Positions 1-11,079 of a stretch of 64,000 nt of DNA are shown here, piece by piece. Where the stretch lies: contig OZ038533.1 of the NCBI GenBank assembly GCA_964036665.1, positions 821,001 through 885,000 of the forward strand, read 5' to 3'. The DNA comes from Gordius sp. MW1 (Eukaryota; Nematomorpha; Gordioida; Gordea; Gordiidae). Below the pieces are notes generated by a model, which had not been told where the DNA came from, searched no databases, and saw nothing but the letters and a program-made list of their open reading frames with translations. Every line of letters begins with the position of its first letter. Positions within the stretch are counted from its first letter, which is position 1. The position numbers and the translations under genes are program-made.

Positions 1-590
1 GCATTATATGCAAAATGTTTATACAAATTTTACATCTAATTAAAAAATATGGGCGAGAAAGGTGGGAAGGAATTTTTCTATTTAATTAAAAAATTTGGCT
101 TCTCCGGGTATTGAAGACGAACCTCTGCGTCAGGAAGCTGGTGAATATAACTTGATAGCACTAGCATATATTATTTTTATTTTAAAATTGTTATTAAAAA
201 TTCTATAATGCATTTTGACTTATTCACGTGCGGTGTATCTATGACACGTAGAAAAATTTTACTAATTATATAAACTTACGCGTGCCATCTAATAAAGTAC
301 AATTCGTGTTTTAATAGTTTAATAGAAGATTGAATTTAATTAGAAAGAACGGGCTATGATTATACCTTTGAAGGAGGTTTCAAATTTTGTGTTAGTTTCT
401 ATCAATATATTGTATCGTAAATTAGAATCTAATACCTATATTTTTTTAACTATTACTTTTTAGGTTTTCTAAGAAATCACAATCTAATTAAATGAAATAT
501 ATTAACCCAATAAAAAAATATATATGCATTTATAAGGTTAAAAATATATTACATAGTTGGCTGTCTGTTAGACCATCTATAGAATTTTTT
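1..590. other. AT-rich sequence without a recognised gene
   Basis: No open frame of useful length, no transposase or host motif and no obvious repeat were seen here. The sequence runs directly into the satellite that begins near 597. Confidence 0.5.
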
Positions 591-596
591 TAGGTT

Positions 597-1960
597 AGTT
601 ATAAAATTTGGCCAATGGTCATTTTTTTCCATTGGTCAGTACCAACAGATACTCTATAAGTCACAAAAAAACGGGGAAAAAATTTTTGATGCTCACTTTG
701 GCCAATGGTCATTTTTTTCCATTGGTCAGCAGCCAGCGGACGGCCAAAAAGTCATATTATCAATGGTATTAACAGGAACAATCATAAGAGTCAAAAAAAA
801 AACGGAAAAAAAATTTCAATTCACAATTTGGCCAATGGTCATTTTTTTAATTGGTCAGTACCAACACATACTCTATAAGTCAATGATAGCCAAAAAAAAC
901 GAAAAAAATTTTTTGATGCTCACTTTGGCCAATAGTCATTTTTTTCAATTGGTCAGCAGCCAGCGGACGGCCAAAAAAGTCATATTATCAATGGTATTAA
1001 CAGGAACAATCATAAGACTCAAAAAAGACGGAAAAAATTTCAATTCACAATTTGGCCAAAGGTCTTTTCTTTTTTTAATCGTCTCTTATGTATTTATATC
1101 CTTTTTGACCGTGTCCTGGCTACTGACCATTGAAAAAATTCAAATCACAATTTGGCCAATGGTCACCTTTTTCCATTGGTCAGTAACAATAGACGGTCTA
1201 TAAATACATACAAGTCAAAAAAAAACGAAAAAAAAATTTGATTCACACTTTGGTTAATGGTGATTTTTTCCATTGGTCAGCAGCCAACGGACGGCCAAAA
1301 ACTCACATTATCAATGGGATTAACAAAAACAATATATTATTTTGAAAAGAAAACGAAAAAAAATTTTTGATTCACACTTTGGCCCATAGTGATTTTTTCC
1401 ATTGGTCATCAGCCAACGAACGGCAAAAAATTAACATTATCAATGGTATTAACAAAAACAATATATTAATTTAAAAAAAACGAAAAAAAAATTTTGATTC
1501 ACACTTTGGCCAATGGTGATTTTTTTCATTGGTCAGTAGCCAGCGGACGGTCAAAAAGTCATATAATCAATGGTATTAACAAGAACAATGTATTAATTTA
1601 ATTTAAAAAAAAAAATTTTGCCCTCTCCGAGATTCGAACCCACATTAGTAAAGGCGTAGGCTTTTGTAGGGGCACAGGGACCCACATTAGTAAAGGCATA
1701 TGCTTTTGTAGGGGCATAGGGACCCATATCATTAAAGGCGTAGGCCCTTGTAGGAAAGGGCATAGGGTATTTATCAATGTTAAGCTAATATACCCAATTC
1801 AAAGACAAAAAAATAAAATTTCGATTTATTTGGCCAATGGTCATTTTTTTCATTGGTCAGTAGCCAGCAGACGGTCAACAATTCATATTATCAATGGTAT
1901 TAACAAGAACAAAATATTAATTTAATTTAAAAAAATTCAAAAAAAATTCGTCCCCTCCCT
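597..1960. repeat. Composite tandem satellite with CCAATGG/CCATTGG hairpin units
   Basis: About ten copies of a core reading TTGGCCAATGGTCATTTTTT followed by CATTGGTCAG recur near 607, 698, 830, 925, 1050, 1152, 1251, 1378, 1505 and 1830. Spacing alternates between about 91-102 and 125-132 bp at first, giving a higher-order unit near 220 bp, then settles near 127 bp. Each core is a small inverted repeat (CCAATGG, T-rich loop, CCATTGG). A 147-codon open frame at 763-1203 follows the repeat and is not a gene. Diverged relatives in the opposite orientation lie at 28430-28760. Confidence 0.8.
1639..1767. repeat. Three tandem 42-bp repeats
   Basis: Units starting near 1639, 1681 and 1723 read CCCACATTAGTAAAGGCGTA and onward through TTTTGTAGGGGCATAGGGA, with a period of about 42 bp. 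They sit inside the satellite and directly beside a GATTCGAACC stretch (1631-1640). On the minus strand that stretch is GGTTCGAATC, a tRNA B-box-like motif. Confidence 0.7.
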
Positions 1961-2030
1961 GGCTTGAACCCTACACCTCCAGGTCACAAAGCTGGCGCCA
2001 AGAACTTGGTGGACGACGGACGGACGACGG
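1950..2030 (-). repeat. tRNA-derived SINE-like fragment
   Basis: On the minus strand the stretch reads like the 3' half of a tRNA, with a B-box-like GGGTTCAAGCC at 1970-1980 followed by an acceptor-like GGGAGGGGACG. Upstream it runs into a short CCGTC tandem (2013-2042). No complete cloverleaf can be drawn, so I read this as a SINE or tRNA relic rather than a working tRNA gene. Only the B-box half is visible. Confidence 0.35.
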
Positions 2031-2059
2031 ACGACGGACGGACAACCAAAAACGAGCCC

Positions 2060-3273
2060 ATAAATTGCATAGCAATTAATATGCAAGATATGTTAAACAA
2101 TAAGCATGTAAGATGGACAATTAAATTGAATCCAGGATGGAATTTTCGTAAATTTAATAATAATTTAATATATTTCGAAAGTGTTAAAAAGTTTAAAACA
2201 AGTTTAAAAGCCCAGGTAATTTTTCATTAAATATTAAAATTAGTCTTTTAATAGAAGGTCATTACGCCTTTTACTCGATGTTGCAAACAAATTATTTATA
2301 AAGTCATGTTCTAGGATCAATAAAGCTAAGGAAGATAACCTATCTTGTCCAATTATGGAACGAAGATAGTTTTAATCCATTTTAGCAATGAGAACGATCC
2401 TTCGCATGAACATAGAGTTATTGGGATAGTTAAAATTATTTTAGTCAAAATAATAAAATTTAGAAACACTATTTAGAGCAAAATTTTAATAGGTGAAAAA
2501 ATATCATTGCAACTTATTTTATTCGAAGTAAAGAATTATAATACATTATATAATTTTGCCATTATAATTTTGGCATCTGGCAGTTTTAATTCATAATGAT
2601 TAATTCCTTCTGATAAAAGAGATTTAAAAATGGCATGAAGGCTTCCATGGAATCAAAAAATTTGTTGAAATTTATTCAAATTATGGCTCAAATTTCAAAA
2701 AATAATCATTTTGTTCCTCCCTAAATCATTATTGCCCCTCTCTAATTCAAATGCTGGCTACGCCCATGAGACCTTCTAAGGACATATTTAAATTACAATT
2801 AATTTCCTAAAATCTTATGTTTAATTCTGCTATGATAGGATAATATAAATCAATTTTGAAATCAATTAATGAATTGGTAGATTCAAAAAAGTAAAAGGTG
2901 AAGTGTTATACTTTTTTGGTTTTTTAATACGTTTAGAAGATACTAAATCAAAAATTAAAGCGAAATCTTTCGCCATATTATAAAGAATTTGATAGTGATC
3001 CTCATTTCTAATATCATTTAAAGTTAATATTAGGCTATTAACCGTTAAATTGCATTTATTAAACAAATATTTGGGCTTTATATTATAATTAAAAGTTACA
3101 TTCAAAAGCAAATATTTATAATCTTCATATTTTTTCTTAACTAAGATAAAATAAAAAAAATGGCGTACGCGGCCCAGGGGCCCAAGATTTTTCTCTTGGG
3201 GGGGCCCATGGGGCCCGGTTTTTGCTATTGAGGGGGCCCGGGCCCCTTGGGCCCCCCCCTAGCTACACCGCTG
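2060..3273 (-). mobile_element. Decayed hAT element, copy 1 (related to 14160-15407)
   Basis: This block is closely repeated at 14160-15407. On the minus strand 3111-2866 encodes an 81-residue fragment containing IKPKYLF, LNDIRNEDHYQILY and SSKRIKKPKKY. These resemble the region of ZMYM1-type hAT transposases just before the 'YP.LD..I.EL..RF' helix. The right end is a GC-rich inverted-repeat-like tract closing in CTAGCTACACCGCTG near 3273. That matches the common CAGTGGCGTAGC-type hAT terminus. A short CATGGGCGTAGCC-family segment lies inside at about 2645-2768. No intact transposase remains. Confidence 0.6.
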
Positions 3274-3781
3274 TGCCATGCATACATCAAAATGGTGGAA
3301 AAAGGGTACACATTTTGTGCGTTGCTAAGCAGTCTATCTAGTCTATGGCAACAACATAGATAAGTTGCCAAAAAAATTATATATATAGGTAATCAGTCGG
3401 GTCCATAAAGAATAATGGAATTTGGGGGCGGGCTAGGTCAATTAAAGCCAACGAGCGGTCATAGAGTTCACCTGCCCACTAAAGCCACTCCATTCCCTAA
3501 TGTTGGGAAATGCTGTGACTTACTATACAAAATAAACCTTAGCTCCTTCAAAGTTGTATTACGTTCTGAGCAACATTTAATTCACATCATTGGTATAATT
3601 TGCTTATGAATCCACATAATTTGCAACCTCATAACTAACTTTGATTACTAGCCCATATCTTAATCTAATACCCCTGTTTTAGGTTTTAATGCCTCCAAAC
3701 ATCGGTAATATATTCCAAAAGCTTTTGATCTATAAAGATCAAGGTGCGTGATAATAAAAAAGAGTAGTATACTATAGAGTC
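3274..3781. other. Unassigned spacer
   Basis: A 64-codon open frame at 3415-3609 has no recognisable domain or splice context and I do not call it a gene. Nothing else was seen. Confidence 0.4.
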
Positions 3782-3930
3782 TAGAGACTTGCAACGGGCC
3801 TGTTTAGGTCAGTCGTCCCGCCCTAAAAAAAATTTTTAAAAGCCCGGCCCGGCCCGGGCTCGATTAAATATTAAATTATAAGCCCGGGCCCGGCCTAGTT
3901 TTATACAAAGCCCGAGCCCGGCCTAGGCCC
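3782..3930. repeat. GCCCGG-rich transposon end (left partner)
   Basis: The stretch starts TAGAGACTTGCAACGGGCC and carries repeated GGCCCGGCCCGGGC tracts. An inverted partner at about 8690-8826 closes with GGCCCGTGCAGGTCTCTA. The ends look like termini of one large hAT-type element of about 5 kb that now holds other insertions, but I could not find a matching target duplication. The pairing is an inference from the shared terminal sequence. Confidence 0.5.
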
Positions 3931-4478
3931 GTAAAAATTTGTTATTATTTTTTGTGTTTCTGTTTTTTACCGATATGGCAAACGTTTGTATGTGTTAAAT
4001 AGAGATGTCATATTTTCCCCAACTCAAGCATTGGGGAAATTTCCAAGGGGAAATTGGGAAAATAAGAGAATTTATGGGAAAATAAGGGAAATTTAAAAAA
4101 AAAGCTGCATGTAGGGTGAATCAACAACTTAAAATAATAAAAACACTGAAAACAACACATTTAACATTGATTTTAAAAAGAAAAATTTATAACAAATGGT
4201 TAATTAATTTAATAAATTCACCTAGAAAGTTTATGTTATTTATGTATATAAACAGATCAACATTATTCGGCATGTGATTCAATTTTTTCTATAACTCCAT
4301 CCGTAGCATCTCATAATGATATTGCAAATCGGGTGTGTTACGGCCACAATTTTGCGTATTTTGCCATAGCTAATTTTTTTTTGAGTTTACTGTAACTCGG
4401 ATCTAGCAAATATGCGGCCAAATGAAGATCTTGAAAACAAAAATGGTGATTTTTTTAATTAGATGATTTATGATATTG

Positions 4479-5380
4479 CAGGCGCGTAGCCAGGATTTTC
4501 TCAAGGGGGTATAAAATTTACAATTTTTTTTAAAACATTTTTATTTCAATAATATAAATACAAAAGCGGTGTATAAAAATAGTTGCTATAAAACAATTTT
4601 TAATTTTCTTTTGCCAAAAGATAAGACATCAAGAATTTCATCCGGAGTTGGGGCTAACTCCCGATGAATCGTTAAAAGCGCCAAACCATTTAATCTATTA
4701 TTTGACATGGTATTTCGTAAGTACGTCTTAAGTCTTCTCAAAGTTGAGAAACTTCTCTCATTTGTGCATGTAGTGATTGGGAGGCAAGCTAATAGATAAA
4801 ATAATGTTGTAAGGTTAGGTAAGCATTCTAATTTGGTTTTGTGATTAGCAAAGCAAGCATTTTTGGGACGCAATTCTTCTGGCATCCGAGACAACGACAT
4901 ATACCAGATATCAAATTCTGTTTTAACGTCAACATTTGTACCATTCAAGTCATTAAAGTAAAGTGATTTATTTTTATCTGAGCTGTAGGCGAAACTTTTG
5001 AATCTTGAGGAAACAAAACTTGAAAATTTGCAAAAATTTCCTTCTTGTCTAAAAACCTTTCATTGAGTTGAACAATAAAAGAGTCAAGTAATGGTATAAA
5101 AATTGTGATTATAATATTCCTCAACAAAGTCTGTTGGAATATTACTTCGGAACGTTTGTTTTCTAGCCCATCTGGGTTTTACAAGATCAAACTGGTATAA
5201 GTTTGCCTTAGCTTCGGCCATTAAAAAAATTTGATGAAATTCTTGATCAACATTAGTTCTCAACAATTTCATCTGATTAACAATGTTTTGGGCCAACTCG
5301 GTGACCTGCTGTAGGTCTAAACTTTTTTTTGCAATTGCCTGCAAAGAATTGATGTATAACTGAAAAGTTTGTGAAGACAT
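4479..5380 (-). pseudogene. Broken ZMYM1-type hAT transposase (C-terminal half)
   Basis: Minus-strand frames at 5380-5084, 5127-4945 and 4948-4586 together cover the C-terminal half of a hAT transposase of the ZMYM1 / '52 kDa repressor-like' type. In order: KPRWARKQTFRSN and EEYYNH, then FIPLLDSFIVQLNERF, then the dimerisation domain with LPITTCTNERSFSTLRRLKT and RLNGLALLTIHRE. The reading frame breaks between the pieces (about 5084-5127 and 4945), so it cannot make a full protein. The 3' terminus CAGGCGCGTAGCCAGGATTT at 4479 is a hAT-like end. The same end and a short stretch of the same coding sequence recur in the smaller element at 17360-17994. Confidence 0.75.
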
Positions 5381-5814
5381 AATGGCGATATTATATAGTC
5401 CGATTGCCGCAAAGAAGAAAGCAAAGTTGCCGCCTCTGTTTCGGCATCGCGATTATACCAGGTAGAAATTATTTATTATAAAATTTATTTAAAAATTTCT
5501 GATTGAACTATTGGAATTTTTATGCAACAATTTTCGCTCTAAGAGTTTTAGATTTAAACATTTTAATATAAGAAAAAGATAAAAAGGCAATCTTTTGTTT
5601 TTTAATAGGCATTTTTTATTAAATGAAACTATAAAAACCTATAAAAATCATATGCGAGGTAAACATTCGAAAATTGCGATAGCGTTGAAATGACAAATAA
5701 CGATTCCGATTTTCTATTTAATGAAAAAAGTTTCCCTATTGTCAAGGGTATTGGCAGCTATATGGCGTCCCAATTCTTAGAAGGGCTTGGGTTTGAGGAC
5801 CTATTGTTGTAAGG
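5381..5814. other. Spacer between transposon fragments
   Basis: AT-rich sequence between two degenerate transposon gene fragments. Part is probably the upstream portion of the hAT remnant, but no motif can be read in it. Confidence 0.35.
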
Positions 5815-6204
5815 GTAGTGGTCACTATAGGGGAGAAGAGCAGTGTGAAATTAAGTTCTGCGTATTTAGCGGACTTTAATATTTCAGAATCAACAAGGGG
5901 GTCTCTGTTTTGGTTTGAGGGAGCAAAGGCGTCCGGACAAGTGTAGTCCCAAGCCAGGCATAGCCCTTTTGTCCATGGGATGAGGGTCTGTCCATCAGGT
6001 CTCTTCTTGTCGTTAAGGCAAAGACCATTAGGCTCCAGTTGGGAGGGAAAGCCCGCCTTTTTGAATGTCTCCTGTAGAAGAGCATTAACAGATGTGTGCC
6101 GTAAAAATCTGGCCTTATTAAATTTGCAATGCAGGCCGTGGTGACCTTTTGTACCAACGGGTGAGCCACATAAGTTGCATTGATGAGATGCAACTTTATC
6201 ACAT
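5815..6204 (-). pseudogene. Fragment of a retroelement-associated C-terminal domain (CCH motif plus 'KRPDG' motif)
   Basis: In one minus-strand frame the sequence reads CNLCGSPVGTKGHHGLHC, then FLRHTSVNALLQETFKKAGF, LEPNGLCLNDKKRPDGQTL and IPWTKGLCLAWDYTCPDAFA. This CXXCG...HHGLxC plus RPDG...W(D)xTCxD order is a familiar C-terminal region of invertebrate retroelement reverse-transcriptase proteins. The KRPDG...D spacing resembles a PD-(D/E)XK nuclease core. No reverse-transcriptase domain survives upstream, because the hAT element that begins at 6206 abuts it. The fragment is therefore truncated. Family assignment is from memory of the motif and is moderately sure. Confidence 0.5.
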
Positions 6205-6205
6205 C

Positions 6206-8319
6206 CAGAGCTGTTAAGTAACTAGTTACATGTAATTAGTTCCTGGAACTAGTTCCTTTTCTTCATTAAAGTAACTGTAACCCGTTACTTTTACTTCAGG
6301 GTAACTGTAACTGTAGTTAGTTACATTATTTTAGTAATCTGTAACTAAAATTACAGTTACTTTTTATAAATTAAATTTTTTTTTAATTAAACATTTAAAT
6401 TACACGTCTAGTTTGTGTACTTCACTTTAATTTAAATTTCCTTCGCGGATCAAATTTGAATTTCGAATAGATAATCTATTTTATCAGTAAATTGCCAATA
6501 TTATATAAAATATTATTTTAATGAACATTTAATGAATTTTAATTGGGTATCTCTTATCAATTGTTCGGTTCTTTTTATATATTTGCAAAACAAATTTTTA
6601 TCAACTTAAAATATCATAAGATTTTGGCCCAACCTCTAAATTTAAATTTTGAAAGCCATTTAATAAATTACTTTATGATAATATATATTAATGGATATTA
6701 TTCAAATGCTCAGTAAAAAATTCAAAAATGCTCATTAAATAAACTTAATAATGCTCAGTTATAAAAATAAAATGCTCAGTAATTTTAATTAATAATATTC
6801 AATATTAATCTCAATATTAATCTATTTAGCGTTAATATTTTATAAAATAAAGTTAAATTGAGTTTGTGGAAATTAAAATAGTTTTTTATTCTGGCTACAT
6901 TAAACAGATTGGAGATTGTTAAATTTTTATCAATTAAAAGGTAGCTTAGTGTCTTCAATTTTTTCCTCCCTTCTCACCCTTTAAATAAATATGGCAAATT
7001 AGAAAAGATATGAAAAGTAATGACCTATATTTCCCATTCTAAAATGATCTGTCTCTCCCTTCTTAAATTTTACTATGCTTGTGTTTATAATGTATTTATT
7101 TGCAAATTTATTGAGAGTTATCAATCTTAAATTTTATAAAGGCAAAATATAAAATTTTTATTTGAATGTAATCACAAAATAATTATTAACAATTAAAAAT
7201 GGAAAATAGACAAATTTTGCTGGATACAACTTTCATTTCAAAAACCTAAAATTTGTTATATATTCAGTGTTAAATTATCTAAACTTACTATTACTTAACA
7301 TTAAATGCTGATTTAGCGTTTAAGGGTCTACCTCGCTTTCTTTTTTGCCCCAGACTTTTGGCTTTTTAAGGTGGTTGGCAAAATTTAAGTTTAATTGCAA
7401 ATAAAACCACATGCTTGCAAATATATATTATAAAAAGCAACAATTGCAGTAGCCTTTAAAGCATTTTTCACAATCATTTGGAAATTCACATAGCCAAAGC
7501 CAAAAATTCTTTGACATTGCTAATGTTATTTTCACTAATCATAATACTTCTTGCTGGTATACAATACTCAGTAATGTTAAGATGTTTTTTGGCAGGCTAT
7601 TAATATTATTTCTTGCAAATTCATAACTGTCCATAGCTTTAAATTTTTCATAGGTTTTGACAATTTTTTGGAGTATTTATATTCAGAGGACTAAGTTTTA
7701 ACCTTGTCCAAAGCCATGACATTAAACCTACTAAGTGGTAGGCGTTCTCTCAGTAAGAATTCATCTTTATTAGCCTATTGGCTGATCCTAAGGCATTATT
7801 AATTCATTGATCCCTAACCAGGAGGAAAGACAGGACCTAGAGGAACCAAATATGTTGGATTTTTTTAATCTTTCAAAGTCGAAAAGTATTCAAGAGTGCA
7901 TTCACACATTTATAAATTCGAATAATAGTGGTTTGTTAATATATAATAGTTTCCCTAAATTGAAGAAACTTTTCACTAAATTCAATGTACCCCTACCATC
8001 TAGCGCCCCGTCGAGCGTCTTTTTAGTCTTGGTAAATTAATTTTCGGTGAAAAGCGACTATCTTATTGACATAAAAAAACGTATTATTGAAATCAAATCA
8101 TCATTTATTACCTTCTGATTTTTATTTAAATGTTTAAATAAATAATATCAAAAAATATTGTTTTTTGAAACTTTAGGTGTAACTAGTTCCACTAGGTAAG
8201 TAACTGGAACTGTAATCAATTACATTTGAAAATTTGTAACTGTAACTGTTTGTTACATTTTTTGTGAAAGTAACTGTAACTTAACTAGTTACTGTGGTAA
8301 AGTAACTTTAACAGCTATG
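6206..8319 (+). mobile_element. Degenerate hAT element with GTAACT-rich ends
   Basis: The left end starts CAGAGCTGTTAAGTAACTAG and the right end, read inwards on the minus strand, starts CATAGCTGTTAAAGTTACTT. They form an imperfect terminal inverted repeat of about 17 bp. Both ends are filled with many copies of GTAACTGTAAC / TAACTAGTTAC (6210-6350 and 8165-8310), a typical subterminal binding array. Inside, 7807-8100 on the plus strand keeps the transposase C-terminus. No matching 8-bp duplication was found (ATCACATC on the left, CTAATATG on the right), so the element is old or its ends are slightly misplaced. Confidence 0.7.
7807..8100 (+). pseudogene. hAT transposase C-terminal remnant
   Basis: The 77-residue frame contains SGLLIYNSFPKLKKLFTKFN followed by VPLPSSAPSS. 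This is the beginning of the hAT dimerisation signature (NxPLPSSAxxERLFS). The conserved ERLFS continuation is lost: after PSSAP the frame reads SSVFLVLVN and stops at 8040. Parallel-frame sequence then encodes a stretch resembling the usual 'KRxRLSD' region, so a frameshift is likely near 8010. It is a fragment only. Confidence 0.65.
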
Positions 8320-8689
8320 CTAATATGTTATGTACTATTTCTAAAATAATTATTTAATTAAAACATAAAATTTTGTTACAGAGTGAAAATCTCAAATAGT
8401 TATAAAATAAAGTTTTATAATGAGAATATTCAAAATATTAATCTTGAAATTTTATTAAGTTACTCTTAAGTTTGTGACTAGATAATGTAGTTTATTCCTG
8501 TATATATAGTTAATGAAAACTTATCTATTTGAATTGCGCGGTATTTTTGTAAATGAATGAATAAAGAAGGAAATTCAAATTTATTTTCATTATCAATTAG
8601 ACAAAAATCAATTAAAAATTAATAAAAAAGTTTGACACATCTTTGTTTTTACTTTACATTTCTAGTATAATAAAAACCTAAATTATTTT

Positions 8690-8826
8690 GCAACGGTCTT
8701 TTAGCGGGCCTCAGTTTAATCTAGGCCCGGCCCGAGCCCGTTAGGGAATTTAACGGCCCGTCCAGGCCCGGCCCGTGTATTTTTTTTTAAACCTAAAGCT
8801 CGGCCCGGCCCGGCCCGTGCAGGTCT
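8690..8826. repeat. GCCCGG-rich transposon end (right partner)
   Basis: Dense GGCCCGGCCCG tracts end in GTGCAGGTCTCTAG near 8826, inverted relative to the end at 3782. The hAT fragments between the two would then be nested insertions or internal parts of one old element. Confidence 0.5.
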
Positions 8827-9321
8827 CTAGGACATATCCCCCCCCCCCTTTGCCAAAACTTTATAAATTTTTTGATTAATAAATAAATTAAATGGGTTAA
8901 ATTTTATTATAGTTTATTTGCATAAAAGACTATAAAACTCTTACAAACACATAAAAAGATAATATATACATTTCATTTTTTAATTAAATGATCGACAAAA
9001 TATTTTCGAATTGGATTGTGCAAATTTATAAGAAAAGAAACTTGATGAAACATTTTTCCCGTGAAAACACCAGACCTTCCATTGTTAGTAAATAGCTAAG
9101 CGATTACGTTAATATAGTAATTAATTTCATATTTATTTGTTATGGTTAATTTTTTAAATTGTAACTTGAGCATATATAGACAAAATATATGTATATCCAA
9201 ACCTAATTAAGCATTATCAAAATAAATATCATTTATAGCTTCAAATTCTATACGAAAAAATATATAAATTTTTAATTAATCTGAATAATAATCTCTAGAT
9301 GAGACGCAAAATTTGTCCGAT

Positions 9322-9578
9322 GATGTAATGGGAACCGGTCAAAGGAGCTCATCAGAACTCATCAGAAAAGGAGCACACTGCTAAGGATGAATTTAACAAG
9401 TTGTCTTAGCACAAAATATTTTATATTAACATGTCCTAGTGATATCATAACAAGTTAATATATGGGGTAGGGTAAGTATTAGGGCCAGGGTAAGGGTTAA
9501 GGTTAGGGTTATAATAACAAAGTGTGCTCCTTTCCTGATGAGCTCTGATGTGCTCCTTTGACCACCACTCGATGTAAT
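9322..9578. mobile_element. MITE with 8-bp duplication and telomere-like interior
   Basis: An element at 9330-9570 (241 bp) is flanked by a perfect 8-bp direct repeat GATGTAAT (9322-9329 and 9571-9578). Its arms are inverted repeats of about 50 bp; both contain GGTCAAAGGAGC, a CATCAGA step and AAAGGAGCACACT. Between them lies GGGTAGGGTAAG followed by AGGGTTAAGGTTAGGGTT (about 9460-9510), a degenerate TTAGGG-type stretch. A minus-strand open frame through the interior (LTLTLTLA...) is an artefact of that repeat. The 8-bp duplication suggests mobilisation by a hAT-like transposase. Confidence 0.8.
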
Positions 9579-10089
9579 TATAAATGTCTCAAAGGATGTA
9601 GACAACTGGCATAGCAAGGCCCACCCCTTGGCATAAATTAAAAATTTTTTGATTTGAACAAAATATTAAATATATCAAAACTATCTATAGTCGGATAAAG
9701 AACTAAGACACTAATATATACATTAAAGGCGTATATATACCTTTAATTTTTAAATTAAATCTTCGGCAAAAAGCTTTAACCACACTTTTTTGTCTTTCCA
9801 ACACCACGTGCACCAGTGGTCTAGTTTTCAATACTCAAGAGGTTAAAAGCTTATTCAAAAAATAGGATTTCAGGATATCGATGGAATGAACTTGCAATAT
9901 TAACAAAAACTGGGTAATGCTCCTACTTCAGGCGAAATCTTAAAATGGTCCAACGTGTATTTTTTGCATAATTGCCGTGGAGATTGGCAGTAAACTTGTG
10001 CAGTTTGCTTTCGCAAATTGACTAGGTTATGTTTATTAAAAAGTTCCACATTCTATACACAGAATTAATACCTTTATCATTGATCACAT
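9579..10089. other. Unassigned AT-rich spacer
   Basis: No gene, RNA or clear repeat end seen. Confidence 0.4.
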
Positions 10090-10215
10090 TTATCTAAAAT
10101 TTTTTGCCAGAACCCATGACGGGTTGATAATTAAATTGCCGGCCAGGACCCGCCCAAACCCTTCTAGTCCGTTCGGCCATGCCTAAAACACTAGAGCTGT
10201 CCGAACAGCAAGGCC
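10090..10215. repeat. Relic of GCCCGG-type hAT end
   Basis: The sequence around 10130-10205 (GACCCGCCCAAACCCTTCTAG, then GGCCATGCC and ACTAGAGCTG) matches the interior of the element end at 26200-26280 in order and spacing, with many substitutions. It is a decayed copy of the family described at 25943-26865. Confidence 0.5.
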
Positions 10216-10811
10216 CAAAATAATCATTTTAAATTTTAAGCATTAATCTTGTCATATTTTTGAAAATTTTGATTCAATTCTTAAATTTTTTAAATAAAAA
10301 AGTGACAAATAAACAGTAAACTATATAAAAAGTCTCATTAAACCAGCATTACCCCAATCTTGTTATGGTGCCCGCCCAGGCTCCTTAGATAATTTAAATT
10401 CGACGGTTGCCTGCTCTTTTTATTTTTATTTGGCAACTCCCCCCCCCCTCCCCCTTTAAGAAAATCCAAGCTATGCGCCTGATTTTATAATATCTAAGCA
10501 ACGGTTTTAATTGAAACGTAGGAAATAATGGTAATAGATTTAATTGAAATTAAATAATATGTAACATGTATATTTTATGTGCAATGAACATTTCAATTTA
10601 TATGTTACAAGATAAACTACAAATCATTAAGCTCTGAAGAGCACTTCGTACATTTTAAAATAGTGAAGTTAGCGATATTTGTGGTACATTTAAGCATTAC
10701 TGTATGACCCACAATAGCAAATGACAACATATATTAAACTTATCGGCACTGGACAGGTAAATGATCGTTTTTTCTAAGCCAGTACAGTGATGTTGATTGA
10801 TGTCATGAATA

Positions 10812-11079
10812 TTGTCACCGTTCAACTCACTTGGAATATAAAATTAAAGCAAAAATTTCTACCGAATCTTGTCGTTCAACTCACTTGAAATATAAAATTA
10901 AAGCAAAAATTTCTACCGAATCTTGTCGTTCAACTCACTTGGAATATTAAATTAATGCAAAAATGTGTAGCGTCTATTGTCACTGTTGAACTTGGCATAT
11001 TAAATTAATGCAAAAATTTTTAGCGTCTCGTATCACTGTTGAACTTGGAATATTAAAATAATGCAAAAATTTCTAGCCC
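10812..11079. repeat. Tandem array of about five 53-58-bp units
   Basis: Successive units read GTTCAACTCACTTGGAATAT, then AAATTAAAGCAAAAATTTCT, then ACCGAATCTTGTC. Two later units have drifted to CTGTTGAACTTGGCATATTA and TTTAGCGTCT. The first three units are nearly identical and the last two form a second subtype. An open frame that begins at 11061 in the last unit has no recognisable content. Confidence 0.8.

Noticed and set aside
763-1203. 146-residue open frame
   Set aside because: It lies wholly inside the satellite and its protein repeats with the DNA unit.
9426-9617. Open frame with LTLTLTLALILTL
   Set aside because: Translation of the telomere-like run inside a MITE.
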